From positions 1-36,226 of IMG/VR virus record IMGVR_UViG_3300045911_000532: a stretch of 36,226 nt of DNA. One strand, given 5' to 3'. This DNA comes from a virus. Below are positions 16,751 to 24,903 of the stretch, piece by piece. Below the pieces are notes generated by a model. It was not told the DNA's origin. It saw only the letters and a list, made by a program, of their open reading frames with translations, and made no database searches. The translations under genes and the position numbers were made by a program. Within the stretch, counting starts at the first letter, position 1. Every line of letters starts with the position of its first letter.

Positions 16751-17116
16751 TTATTTCCATAAACCTCTGTTTTCGATAATAGCCGCCAGTCTGGAATCCC
16801 ATGCGACGACCAGATCGCCGCAGGACACGTCGGCGTGCAGCTGGTCGGGGTACATGGTGTCGCGCGTCGCTTGCGAGGGATCGTTCTGCCCCTCGAGTTC
16901 GGCGAGTCGCTCGTAGGCGATCGCCCGTGGGTCGTCTGCCGCATACTCGTGGGTGTGCGGGTTGTATTTCCACGTGTATGAGCCGTCGTCGTTGATGGTG
17001 ACGATGACCGCGCCTGAGCCTCTGTATTTGCCAGTTTCGCGCGCGTCGTTTGCTACGAACTGAACTTCCGGGTGGAATTGCCCGACGTTTTTTATGAATG
17101 GTTTTGTTTGTGTCAT
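16751..17116 (-). CDS. Hypothetical small protein of the leftward cassette
   Basis: This 121-residue protein has an NDDGSYTWKYNP strand-turn and a helical, charged middle (ARAIAYERLAELEGQ-like, residues about 65-80). No family is recognised. It starts after GAGAG, 4 bases upstream of ATG. Its leader matches that of the next upstream gene (hairpin with TTCGG arms), so it looks like part of a modular small-gene cassette. Confidence 0.6.
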   Translation of the reverse strand: MTQTKPFIKNVGQFHPEVQFVANDARETGKYRGSGAVIVTINDDGSYTWKYNPHTHEYAADDPRAIAYERLAELEGQNDPSQATRDTMYPDQLHADVSCGDLVVAWDSRLAAIIENRGLWK

Positions 17117-17123
17117 TTGTCTC

Positions 17124-17472
17124 TCAGTTATTCGGGTTTTCCGAATATGTGGGGAGCCCCGCCCGGCTGTGATTCAGCCATTGTAATTTTCTTCGTCCTG
17201 CTTCACACCGTTGATCCAGTACTCTTTGCAGCCATCCGGCCACTCTATAGCGGGGCCGTCATCTCGATGCCGCTTGCCGTTTTGGTACCACTCTTTGTCG
17301 CCACTCGCACCCTCAAAAGCTGGGCCGTCGTCCCTGTGCCGCTTGCCATTCTTGTACCAGCGTTTGTTGCCCCAGTCGTCGATAATCGGGTTCGTTGTTT
17401 CAGTCGTGTTGGTCATTGTTGTTTTCAGTTGTTCGGAAAATTCGAATAGGCGGGGCGGAGCCGGAGCCCTGC
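17124..17472 (-). repeat. Duplicated leader (TCAGTT-TTCGG hairpin plus GC-rich stem) before two small genes
   Basis: Upstream of the genes at 17116 and 17416 (minus strand) lie two related spacers, at about 17124-17162 and 17425-17472. On the plus strand both read TCAGTTRTTCGG, then a short A/T loop, then (T/C)CGAAT, then a GGGG...CCCC stem. The first forms ATTCGG-GTTTT-CCGAAT at 17130-17146. The second forms TTCG-GAAAATT-CGAA at 17432-17446. They may be terminator plus regulatory leader units, or traces of cassette exchange. Confidence 0.6.
17174..17416 (-). CDS. HRDDGPA-repeat protein (MORN/YwqK-like)
   Basis: This 80-residue protein contains two and a partial third copy of a repeat of about 22 residues with the core KRWYKNGKRHRDDGPA / KEWYQNGKRHRDDGPA, then KEYWINGVKQ. 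This is the MORN-variant repeat found in many phage and giant-virus proteins and in YwqK-type antitoxins. The role here is unknown; it may be a small beta-sheet binding protein. It lies in the leftward small-gene cassette. The repeats are also visible at DNA level near 17250-17360. Confidence 0.7.
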   Translation of the reverse strand: MTNTTETTNPIIDDWGNKRWYKNGKRHRDDGPAFEGASGDKEWYQNGKRHRDDGPAIEWPDGCKEYWINGVKQDEENYNG

Positions 17473-17482
17473 CCCGTGGTCG

Positions 17483-17779
17483 CTAGGCTGGGCGCAACTC
17501 CTCATTGCGCCACTCAATCGCGCCTACATCCTCCAGGTCGCGGTCATGCTCACCGTACCAAGTGTTGCCGTTGGTGGTCATTGCCCAGCGGATTTGAGCG
17601 TCGTCGCCGGTGATCTTGAAAAGGTTGTCCTGCTGCTCGCCAACGTAGCCGGCAAGCGTGGCAATGCAGGATGAGCCCGCGAAGTCTCTGGCGAAGTCGA
17701 TTGGGCAGCCCATGTCTTTGAGGGTTGCGCTGTCAAATTTTGAGAAGTCGATGATGTCGAGATCGTTGAAGCTGATCAT
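17483..17779 (-). CDS. Hypothetical small protein
   Basis: This 98-residue protein begins MISFNDLDIIDFSKFD and ends with an acidic DRDLEDVGAIEW stretch. No family is recognised. I chose ATG at 17779 because GGAGAC lies 9-14 bases upstream. A longer frame to 17857 would start within a probable promoter. It is the first gene of the small leftward cassette after a promoter-like palindrome at 17816-17833. Confidence 0.65.
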   Translation of the reverse strand: MISFNDLDIIDFSKFDSATLKDMGCPIDFARDFAGSSCIATLAGYVGEQQDNLFKITGDDAQIRWAMTTNGNTWYGEHDRDLEDVGAIEWRNEELRPA

Positions 17780-17815
17780 TTGTCTTGTCTCCGTTTCGGG
17801 GTCGTCTCCCGAATT

Positions 17816-17833
17816 GGTACATATATTGTACCA
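17816..17833 (-). promoter_or_regulatory. Candidate extended -10 promoter inside an operator-like palindrome
   Basis: GGTACA (17816-17821) and TGTACC (17827-17832) form a perfect inverted repeat with a 5-base AT centre. On the minus strand it contains TGG-TACAAT, an extended -10 box (17825-17833). Transcription would start near 17818, about 40 bases upstream of the gene at 17779. No good -35 is seen, which fits an extended -10 promoter. A repressor bound here would block it. Confidence 0.5.
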
Positions 17834-17879
17834 CAGTTTTTCAGCGGTTTGTTTCAAAACGCGAGAAAATCAGACTTTT

Positions 17880-20363
17880 TTATTCTTCTTCGGGGGGATC
17901 AGCCAGCGCAAATTCGAACGTCAGCTCAGCTGAGATTTCGGTGTACGAAAGGTTCGGATCCATCACGTGCCGAACGCCCATGACCAGCAAGCGGGTGCCC
18001 GCGGTCGCGAAACGCTCGCTCTCCACCTGAATCACGTCGAGCGGATAGATGTCAGGACTCAGCCAAGTCGTCAGGTTGATCCGCGCCGGAGGAACCCGCT
18101 CGACCGCGTGGATCGCGTCAGCCGCTTCAGATGCGAATTCCTCGGTGATAAACAGAGTGTCCACATAGACGCTGGGGTTGCGGAAGCCCAGATAGTTGAA
18201 GGCGTTCGGGTCATCGACCGAGTTCTGGTCGCGCCGGCTTTCTACCAGCGGATCGACCTTGTAGGCCCCAACCTGAGGGCCGATCAGAATGGTTTCGTTG
18301 CGCATCTGGCGCATGTCCCGGCTGACGCTCAAACTCCAACAAGCGTCCAGACTCTGCGCCTGAACCTCGTCCTCGTAGAAAAAACGTTTGACGCCCTCGG
18401 GTTCGCGGTATTTTTCGAACGCGAGCTTGCCGTACGCATCGAAAAACAGGGTGTAGCCGACCATCTTGGCAATGCGCATCATGATCAGCCAGAGCGGTTG
18501 ACCCGAGAATCTGGTCAGGTCACCAGAAGCGGGCCCGATGGGCAGGAAGAACGCAGGGTTGCCGTCAGCGTCGCCGAGGTCTTCAAAGGGATTGCCGGGC
18601 ACATGCGGTTCGAACCGGAGGTCTTCGCGGGCGATCCCTCCCAGAGCCGCCAGAAACGACATCGCGTAAAAAATGTTCCAGCCGTCCATCCAGGGCAGAT
18701 CCCAGCGCGGGCTCATGAGCGATACCGCGCGACCTTCGCAATCGACGGATACAGTCGGCACCGCTCCGCCATGAGCGCTAACGAACGAGCTGAGGTTCGC
18801 GAGCCCCGAAAATACCCGCCAGCTTCCTATGTCTGGTTGGCGGTCGAGGTCGATGGTCACTCCGGAGAGCCCCCGGAACAGCCATCTCTGCGCCGCGCTG
18901 ATGCCCGTTCCCTGCCAGTTCTGGCGGGTGGTGTTGAATACGAGGGTCGCGCGGCTATCGACGGTGAGGGCGTCGCGATCGAACACGTGAGAGACCTCGA
19001 TCTTGAGCGGCTTGACCTCCTCGACTACCGCATCGTCCACGGTGGTCTCTGGATACCACTCGACGAGCATCATCTTGAGCGGCCTCACGTAGCGGGTGAG
19101 ATCCTTTGGCGCAAGAGGGATGTACGGCACATAACTTATGTCTCCGTCAATCGTCTCGTTCATCTCTTTGGAGAGCGACAGCGAGTAATCGACTGTTGGA
19201 CCTGCCCAGTTGCCGGGCGCGTTGACTTTCCAGCGCTTGACGTGCTGGGGAGTTATGTCGGGATCGGGTTCAGCGAGCCAGAAGCCGCGGGGTTCGGAAA
19301 AGTTCTCGTTGTGGAAGCCGAGGCTGGCGGTTCGGCTTCCGATCGTGGCAGAGAGCGGGAACCATCTGGGCCAAGCGCGAAACGAGGCTGATTCAACGGC
19401 GTCCAGCCGGACCGAAAGCCCAGTGATTACCACGTAGCCCGGCGGGGAGAACCCGACTGAGGAAATCGGCAGTTTGATCACCTCGAACGGGAAATGCAGC
19501 TCAAGGACAGATCCGATCGTTCTGAGCTCAACGTTCAGGGGCTGATCGATGCTGGAAGCCTCTGCGGAGTCCTCGCCATCGGGTTTGACCTTCTGGATGG
19601 TCACGGTCATGATGACATCGGAAGAGTCGCCTCGCTTGATTTCGATCCGGTCGCGCCGCTGGATCACAATCAGATCGGCCTGCATGATCGGCGTTGGAAC
19701 TGGTGGTTCTTCGAGCGCTTCCTCTTCCTCGTCGGTCAGAGCCTCGTCGATTTTGTAGTAGGTGAGATTGAATCTGACCGAAACGCTAGGCTCGAACGTT
19801 GAGGTTGGCGGATCGCCGGGGAGCAGCGAAACCGGCGGCGCAGCCCGGAAATTGATGTTCGCCGCTGCGCACATGCACGGGAAAAGCTTCGGAGGGGTTT
19901 CCTCTTCCTCGCCGGGACTGACGCTCGTGGAATCGATCTCAAACTCGTACATTGCGGAGGTCGGCATCCGCACGATCTCGATGTACATCGGGCTTCCCTG
20001 ATCGGGGGCTCTTCGCGGCCAGGCGGCATATTGGTCGAGGGCAGTTGAGGCGTCGCTGAGCTTCCAGACGATGTTCGGGCTAGCCGGATTGTAGTCACCT
20101 GCGCCTTCCGCGAGCGCCAACTCGGTATCGTAATTTTCGCTCAGGCCATTTTTAAGGATGTTGTTCGCCTCGATGTTGACCGGCGTTGGGTAGCAGCACC
20201 CTTGCTCGGCATCGATGATGACCTGATCGGCGTCCTCCAGCCCCCATCTCCCCGAACGCCAGACGGCATCGGTGAGCGCATACTGAGGCTTGACCGCGTA
20301 CGGCCAGATGCTGCGGACCGGTTGGACGACGGTGTAGTGACCGTTGGTGACCAGGATCGCCAA
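17880..20363 (-). CDS. Large tail hub/baseplate-like protein
   Basis: This 827-residue protein looks like a tail hub. The C-terminal third contains patterns seen in hub domains of long-tailed phages: RIAKMVGYTLFFDAYGKLAF, then a strand with LDVIQVESERF and a domain ending GTRLLVMGVRHVMDPNLS. The middle is beta-rich with acidic insertions (EALTDEEEEALEEPP). Such proteins form the ring below the tail tube and hold tip proteins. It starts with TTG at 20363, 6 bases after GGGGGAG. It is on the strand opposite to the tape measure gene, which is unusual. Confidence 0.6.
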   Translation of the reverse strand: MAILVTNGHYTVVQPVRSIWPYAVKPQYALTDAVWRSGRWGLEDADQVIIDAEQGCCYPTPVNIEANNILKNGLSENYDTELALAEGAGDYNPASPNIVWKLSDASTALDQYAAWPRRAPDQGSPMYIEIVRMPTSAMYEFEIDSTSVSPGEEEETPPKLFPCMCAAANINFRAAPPVSLLPGDPPTSTFEPSVSVRFNLTYYKIDEALTDEEEEALEEPPVPTPIMQADLIVIQRRDRIEIKRGDSSDVIMTVTIQKVKPDGEDSAEASSIDQPLNVELRTIGSVLELHFPFEVIKLPISSVGFSPPGYVVITGLSVRLDAVESASFRAWPRWFPLSATIGSRTASLGFHNENFSEPRGFWLAEPDPDITPQHVKRWKVNAPGNWAGPTVDYSLSLSKEMNETIDGDISYVPYIPLAPKDLTRYVRPLKMMLVEWYPETTVDDAVVEEVKPLKIEVSHVFDRDALTVDSRATLVFNTTRQNWQGTGISAAQRWLFRGLSGVTIDLDRQPDIGSWRVFSGLANLSSFVSAHGGAVPTVSVDCEGRAVSLMSPRWDLPWMDGWNIFYAMSFLAALGGIAREDLRFEPHVPGNPFEDLGDADGNPAFFLPIGPASGDLTRFSGQPLWLIMMRIAKMVGYTLFFDAYGKLAFEKYREPEGVKRFFYEDEVQAQSLDACWSLSVSRDMRQMRNETILIGPQVGAYKVDPLVESRRDQNSVDDPNAFNYLGFRNPSVYVDTLFITEEFASEAADAIHAVERVPPARINLTTWLSPDIYPLDVIQVESERFATAGTRLLVMGVRHVMDPNLSYTEISAELTFEFALADPPEEE

Positions 20364-20376
20364 ATGCGGCTCCCCC

Positions 20377-21231
20377 TTAGGTCACAGCCACAGTTACAGG
20401 CGGGGTGCTGGCGGAGCCGAGCACCTCGAAGGTTCGGCTATGGAAATTCTGGCCCTTGTTTGCGTCCTGGTTGTTGGGGTCTTCGCCTACGAGCGATTGA
20501 AGCGAAAATGTTGTGTTTTGGGTGCCATTCGAAAGCGCGATTGTCAGCGGACCTTCGGTCGTTGCCAGAGGATTGCTGCCGACGATGCGGCCGTCAAATG
20601 TGATTTTGCATTTCGCGGTCGGGCTTCCGGGATCAAACCCTTCGGGCCGGTTAGTGGTGTTGATCGGAGCGTCCATCAGCAGATTATTGCTGAACGAGAG
20701 CTCGACGCGGTAGATTTTGACGCCGGCCGCCAAACCGGTGAAACTGGCGTGGTAGTCCATCAGCGGGACCGCGTTCGAAAAATTGTCGTAAGCGCTCGGC
20801 GTGTGCGCCGAAAGCGAAAGCGCTCCCGCGTGGGCGAACTGGGCGGAGAGCCCGATTTGCGAGGCTTTGGCAATCACCAAGCGGTAGCTCGCCGCCTTGC
20901 AGGTCGGCATCGCGATGATTCTGGAGCCGTGGGACAGATCGATCGCCACCGTTGCGAGATCGTCGAACCCGGAGGCAAACGTGCGCTGATGGAAGAGATT
21001 CCAGAACGCGCTCGAAAACAGTTCTGCGGACGCAACCCGGGCTGGCGCGAATGTCAGGTTGACCATCGCAGAGCGAAGCCCTTCAGCGTAGGCGGTGTTC
21101 CAATTGTGGCCGATCATCTGGGGGATGACCAGCGGCCGGCGGTCGTCAACCGACCATTCCGTAGCCCGATAATTTACAGTCGCCAGCTTGACATAGCCCA
21201 AGCGTCCCTGTGTGATTGCCATAGGAGACAT
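20377..21231 (-). CDS. Tail tube-like (major tail) protein
   Basis: This 284-residue protein has the beta-rich, helix-poor pattern of tail tube proteins, with SYRLVIAKASQIGLSAQF and a later strand pair KIYRVELSFSNNLLMDAP. It contains a conserved-looking loop NRPEGFDPGSP and ends in short strands. It is the first gene of the leftward tail block and is followed after 13 bases by the hub gene, a common order. Two in-frame ATGs (21231 and 21222) are both weakly supported by upstream sequence; MAITQGRLGY at 21222 may be the true start. No second candidate for a major tail protein is seen in the window, which supports the call. Confidence 0.55.
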   Translation of the reverse strand: MSPMAITQGRLGYVKLATVNYRATEWSVDDRRPLVIPQMIGHNWNTAYAEGLRSAMVNLTFAPARVASAELFSSAFWNLFHQRTFASGFDDLATVAIDLSHGSRIIAMPTCKAASYRLVIAKASQIGLSAQFAHAGALSLSAHTPSAYDNFSNAVPLMDYHASFTGLAAGVKIYRVELSFSNNLLMDAPINTTNRPEGFDPGSPTAKCKITFDGRIVGSNPLATTEGPLTIALSNGTQNTTFSLQSLVGEDPNNQDANKGQNFHSRTFEVLGSASTPPVTVAVT

Positions 21232-21290
21232 TTAGTTGCTGGCCAGGCGAAACGTAACGCCTCGCGCCCGGCGCGAATAAAGAGCTTTTC

Positions 21291-21611
21291 GTGGACAGCT
21301 CGCTCTTTCGCTTTCTCGTTGATAACGGGGTAGCCATTGCCGCGTTCGGCGTTCTGCTCGGCTATTTCATCCAGACCCAAAAACAACTGGTCAAAAACAT
21401 GCTCGATGAGCTGAAATCAGATCGGGAAGAAGGCCGATACGACCGGCGCGCCCTCATGGAGACGCTTAGCAACAACACCGTGGCTTGGCGCGAAAACGCC
21501 AAAGCTCTCGACGAGCTGAAGACCGCTGTCCACCAAATGAACAATGAACATCAAAACCCCACCTCCGTCCCCACCCCTAAGGTTCCGGCTCGGCGCGCTC
21601 GGCGAAGTTAA
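21291..21611 (+). CDS. Holin-like membrane protein with coiled coil
   Basis: This 106-residue protein has one N-terminal membrane segment (residues about 11-28, NGVAIAAFGVLLGYFI), then a charged coiled coil and a basic end (PARRARRS). The layout resembles single-span BhlA/XhlA-type holins, which would let the endolysin at 892 reach the wall; a spanin subunit is an alternative. It starts with GTG at 21291. It is the first gene of the plus-strand block, divergent from the tail tube gene across about 60 bases. Confidence 0.55.
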   Translation: MDSSLFRFLVDNGVAIAAFGVLLGYFIQTQKQLVKNMLDELKSDREEGRYDRRALMETLSNNTVAWRENAKALDELKTAVHQMNNEHQNPTSVPTPKVPARRARRS

Positions 21612-21837
21612 TGCGTTCGGGTTTATCCGGGTCCCGATTCAGGCGACATTCATTGCTCGCAACGCCGATCAGGCGATCATGATTCCGCCGGGCATGAGCG
21701 TCTCGCTGGGCACCATTGCAGGAGCTCTCATCCGCGCTCTTGGGGGCGTGAATAATCGCTGGACTTCCGATCCCGTCCGGTATTCCGCGTTCGGAGTGAC
21801 CGTTACGATCGCTGGATTTCTGGAGGTTGCGCCATAA
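21544..21837 (+). CDS. Hypothetical protein overlapping the holin-like gene
   Basis: This 97-residue protein begins inside the preceding gene, overlapping it by 68 bases. After a Pro-rich start it is beta-rich (FGFIRVPIQATFIARNADQA, then GMSVSLGTIAGALIRALGG). No family is recognised. It may be a minor structural protein, since terminase and completion genes follow. The stop TAA overlaps the ATA start proposed for the next gene. Confidence 0.55.
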   Translation: MNIKTPPPSPPLRFRLGALGEVNAFGFIRVPIQATFIARNADQAIMIPPGMSVSLGTIAGALIRALGGVNNRWTSDPVRYSAFGVTVTIAGFLEVAP

Positions 21838-22622
21838 CAGTTTCCGAGCTGGTCCGGTTCATCGACGCGGCGGCGCTGTATGCCGAGGGGCTTAAAGCTG
21901 CCATCGACAATACCGGCCCCGCGGTGGACGAACTCCGCCAGATCATTCTCGATTCTGTAGACCTCGTGATGATCGAGCGGATGGTCGGGCGGTTCATCCA
22001 GCTGGAGTCGCGCAGCAACTGGGAGCAGCTCGCAGCGGAGCGGCTGGGCTCGCTGATGAGCCAGCTCCAGCAGACCGCGATTTCATCGTTTTCCGGTTCC
22101 AACATGGACGCCGTTCTCCGGGGTCTGAATCAAGGGGGCAGCCCCCCGTGGCAGGCGCTCGTTCCCTCCGCGTTCAAGCCGGTGGCTGGCCGCGTATTTT
22201 CGGGGCAGCCGGTTGCGTCCATCAACTTCTATCAGGAGATTTCGCCCGAGGCGGGGAATTCCGAGGGGCTAGGTTCGTACACCGATTTGGATAGGTTCGA
22301 ATCTGGGGATGTGGTCGATACCAATCAGTATGCAGGCGGGTTTCCCGTCCTCAGAGCGATCGATTACGGAGGTAGCGCGGTGGTTACGGTAACCGGCGGA
22401 GCGAGGCTCCCGGACGGCACCCTGCAAACGGACCGCACTTGGCAGGCCAGTCTTTCGGCTGAATCTGGATGCGTGAACTACACGTTAGCCCCAGCGGGAT
22501 CAGCCCCCGCGCCTGCAAATTCCTTGATCGTGAGCTGCGTGAATATTGTGCCCGACGATAACCAAGAAGGCACGCTCATCGCGATCGCTGCCCGTCCAGC
22601 AGGGCGACCCATGATTGCATGA
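21834..22622 (+). CDS. Hypothetical structural-type protein, apparent ATA start
   Basis: The frame is open from well upstream. The first conventional start is GTG at 21924, but the 30 codons before it encode a plausible helix (ITVSELVRFIDAAALYAEGL), and GGAGG at 21822-21826 lies 7 bases before an in-frame ATA at 21834. The ATA overlaps the previous stop as ATAA, mirroring the ATGA overlaps elsewhere in this genome. The product would be 262 residues: helical N-terminal third, beta-rich remainder (GGSAVVTVTGGARLPDGTLQ). The function is unknown. If ATA is not used, the gene begins at 21924 with 232 residues. Confidence 0.6.
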   Translation: MTVSELVRFIDAAALYAEGLKAAIDNTGPAVDELRQIILDSVDLVMIERMVGRFIQLESRSNWEQLAAERLGSLMSQLQQTAISSFSGSNMDAVLRGLNQGGSPPWQALVPSAFKPVAGRVFSGQPVASINFYQEISPEAGNSEGLGSYTDLDRFESGDVVDTNQYAGGFPVLRAIDYGGSAVVTVTGGARLPDGTLQTDRTWQASLSAESGCVNYTLAPAGSAPAPANSLIVSCVNIVPDDNQEGTLIAIAARPAGRPMIA

Positions 22623-23167
22623 GAATCGAGGCAGGCGCCCGGGTAGATGTCGATCTTTCTCCGCTGGAAGAAGCGCTGGCAAAGATCGCGGGCAGCGGGC
22701 GCAAATCCAAAAGTCTCGAAAAAAAGGTTATGGCGATTATCCGGACGGATATTTTGCGCCAGTTTTCCGCGCGGGGCATCCCGGCATGGGAGCCGCTTTC
22801 GCAGAACACCGTTCGCCGGAAGCAGGGCGGGGGAAAGCCAGAAGAGACAGCCGGCGGGATCGGCCGGCTAACCGCGAATCGCGCCTACAGCCTCGAACGA
22901 GAGCGAATGCTCAGCCCGGATCAGCCGCTCGTGAAGTCGGGCTCGCTCCTCAGCTCATGGATCAACCCTCGCGATCCCGACCACGAAGAGGGGATCGACG
23001 GAACGTACATCTGGGTCGGCTCGACGCTGGAATACGCAGCCACGCACCAGTATGGCGGGCGCGGGTTCCGGGACTCGACTATTCCGGCGCGTCCGCTGAC
23101 CATCACATCAACTGCCATACAGGAGATCATCGAGCTTGTCGAAAAGACTGCCGCAGGGAGTAGCTGA
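22619..23167 (+). CDS. gpG-like virion morphogenesis / tail completion protein
   Basis: This 182-residue protein matches the phage virion morphogenesis (Mu gpG-like) pattern: basic helical N-terminus (IIRTDILRQFSARGIPAWEPL), LVKSGSLLSSW near residue 105, a STLEYAATHQYGGRG motif and the closing IPARPLTIT. Members help complete or join head and tail. The ATG overlaps the previous stop (ATGA). Another frame of equal length in the same place is a shadow. Confidence 0.75.
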   Translation: MRIEAGARVDVDLSPLEEALAKIAGSGRKSKSLEKKVMAIIRTDILRQFSARGIPAWEPLSQNTVRRKQGGGKPEETAGGIGRLTANRAYSLERERMLSPDQPLVKSGSLLSSWINPRDPDHEEGIDGTYIWVGSTLEYAATHQYGGRGFRDSTIPARPLTITSTAIQEIIELVEKTAAGSS

Positions 23168-23630
23168 TCCGCAAGAAGCCACGGCGATAAGCCGCAAGGC
23201 GCGGCAGCGCACTCAGGTGCAGATCGCCGAACTGGATTCTCAGGTTGCTGCGCTCCACATCGAAGAGGGGTTGACCCAAACGCAGGTCGCCTCCCGGCTG
23301 GGCGTCTCCGTCGATGCAGTCAAACAATCGGTGGGCCGAATCCGCGCTCAAGTGCTGGAGCCCGTCCGGCAGTCGGTCGCGGTGACCATTGAGTCCACTG
23401 TTGCCGATTTGCAGAGCCTGCTCGAAGTCGCGCGCGAACCCGCGATGGAGGGGGTGCCGGTCTACATGAAGCTGATGCTCGAAATTATCCAGGAGCGCAG
23501 CAAACTGCTGGGTCTCTACCCCAAAGAGAGCGTGGATCAGGGCGCGATCGTGCAGCTGATCGTTGCGCTCAAAGACGGATGCACCCTCCCCAACCCGGGG
23601 GCGGAAGACGATGATCAGGATTCCGCCTGA
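23136..23630 (+). CDS. terS: Terminase small subunit-like protein
   Basis: This 164-residue protein has a helix-turn-helix (EEGLTQTQVASRLGVSVDAVKQSVGRIR, residues about 43-70, shown in two parts: EEGLTQTQVASRLGVSV and DAVKQSVGRIR), then a helical oligomerisation-like region and an acidic end. It directly precedes the large subunit, so it should recognise the packaging site and load the motor. It starts with TTG at 23136, 10 bases after AGGAG at 23121-23125, and overlaps the gpG-like gene by 32 bases. The symbol reflects the usual role, not a specific homologue. Confidence 0.65.
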   Translation: MSKRLPQGVADPQEATAISRKARQRTQVQIAELDSQVAALHIEEGLTQTQVASRLGVSVDAVKQSVGRIRAQVLEPVRQSVAVTIESTVADLQSLLEVAREPAMEGVPVYMKLMLEIIQERSKLLGLYPKESVDQGAIVQLIVALKDGCTLPNPGAEDDDQDSA

Positions 23631-24903
23631 AAAACAAAGAGCCCTGTTTAACGCGGTCGGGTACCAGCCCCACCCGCGCCAGCAGATCATCCACGATTCA
23701 GACGCACGCTGGCGCGTCGTGTGCAACGGCCGGCGATTCGGGAAAACGTATCTCGCCGCCGCCGAAGCGCTGTCGGTCGCGCTAGTTGGAGGCCGGGCGA
23801 TGATTGTCGGCCCGACGCACCTCACCTCAACGATCGCATTCAATCAGGTTTCCGACTTCGTCTTTGCCTCCGATGCGATCCGCTCTTTGGTGACCAAACA
23901 AAATCACGGTCAAGGGGCGAAGCTGCTCCGGTTCGCGACCGGCGGCGAGATTTTGACCCGATCGTCCGAAAGTCCCGATTCCATGCTCGGGCTGGGCTAC
24001 GACCTGATTGTGTTCGATGAGTGCGCAGAAGAGCCGGACGGCGGCACGATTTACCAGAAATTCATCCGCCCCGCGCTCTCAGACCGGCATGGCCGGGGGC
24101 TATTCATCAGCACGCCCGGCTACGATGACTGGTTCCGCGATTTCTGGGAGCGCGAGAACCTCGGGTTTTCGGGCTGGAAATCGTTCCAGATGCCGAGCGG
24201 GCCGCCGACGGTCTCGACCGAGGAGATCGAGGACGCCCGGCTCGAATTGCCTGAATCTATTTTTCGGCAGCAGTACCTCGCTGAATTCCTCGAATCCTCG
24301 GGCGCGGTCTTTTCTGGCATTGCCGATGCGGCGGTGCTTGAGCCCAAAGCCGGGCCGGAGGAAGGCGCCTACTACGTCATGGGGGTCGATATCGCTCAGG
24401 TGGACGACTGGACGGTGGCGGTGGTCATGGACGCTCGCAGCTGGCAGGTGGTCGCGATGGACCGGTTCCAGGGGATCCCATACCCCGAGCAGGAGGAGCG
24501 GCTGGCGCGAATGGCCAGGCACTGGAGGTGCCAGCACGTGCAGATCGACGCCACCAACAATCAGGCGATGGCCGAGCACCTGGACATGCGGCTCGGATTC
24601 TCAAACGTGATCGCCTTCAAATTCTCCAGCCAGTCGAAGTACCGCGTCGTCAACCAACTGGTGATGGCGTTTGAGCAGAAGAGCATCAAACTGCTGGCGC
24701 CTACCTCTTCCGCCATTGCCCAACAGACAATCGGCGAGCTCAGAGCCTATGCCCGCGAGAAGCTCCCGTCCGGCATGATTCGAACTTCCGCGCCGCCGGG
24801 CAAGCACGACGACTGCGTGATGGCGCTCTGTATGGCGCTCGATGCGACGATGACCTACGGGGCCGGTTCGCGCCCTCGAATCGGTCCGAGGATGGTGCGA
24901 TGA
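23611..24903 (+). CDS. terL: Terminase large subunit
   Basis: The 430-residue product is the packaging motor. The N-terminal ATPase has a Walker A variant GRRFGKT (40-46) and Walker B LIVFDE (132-137). The C-terminal RNase H-like nuclease has acidic residues in MGVDIAQVDDW (D260), HVQIDATNN (D313) and GKHDDCVMAL (D400/D401). It cuts and translocates concatemer DNA into the prohead. ATG at 23611 follows GGAAG and gives the natural N-terminus MIRIPPEKQR; an earlier in-frame start at 23563 lies inside the preceding gene. The next gene starts in an ATGA overlap. Confidence 0.92.
   Translation: MIRIPPEKQRALFNAVGYQPHPRQQIIHDSDARWRVVCNGRRFGKTYLAAAEALSVALVGGRAMIVGPTHLTSTIAFNQVSDFVFASDAIRSLVTKQNHGQGAKLLRFATGGEILTRSSESPDSMLGLGYDLIVFDECAEEPDGGTIYQKFIRPALSDRHGRGLFISTPGYDDWFRDFWERENLGFSGWKSFQMPSGPPTVSTEEIEDARLELPESIFRQQYLAEFLESSGAVFSGIADAAVLEPKAGPEEGAYYVMGVDIAQVDDWTVAVVMDARSWQVVAMDRFQGIPYPEQEERLARMARHWRCQHVQIDATNNQAMAEHLDMRLGFSNVIAFKFSSQSKYRVVNQLVMAFEQKSIKLLAPTSSAIAQQTIGELRAYAREKLPSGMIRTSAPPGKHDDCVMALCMALDATMTYGAGSRPRIGPRMVR

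Noticed and set aside
17967-19391. Long plus-strand open frame (474 codons)
   Set aside because: It lies antisense to the tail hub gene, has an Arg/Val-rich composition without domains, and lacks a binding site; it is a shadow of the GC-rich codon bias of the real gene.
16200-21240. Possible invertible DNA segment carrying the tail block
   Set aside because: I looked for inverted repeats at both edges and a nearby serine invertase gene and saw neither.
20344-21333. Plus-strand open frame of 329 codons
   Set aside because: Antisense to the tail tube gene and running into the holin start; composition is Arg-rich and low-complexity, as in shadows elsewhere.
22615-23163. Second 182-codon plus frame over the gpG-like gene
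   Set aside because: It has the same length as the gpG-like gene by chance, but its product is Arg/Gly/Pro-rich with no motif, while the other frame matches the gpG pattern.
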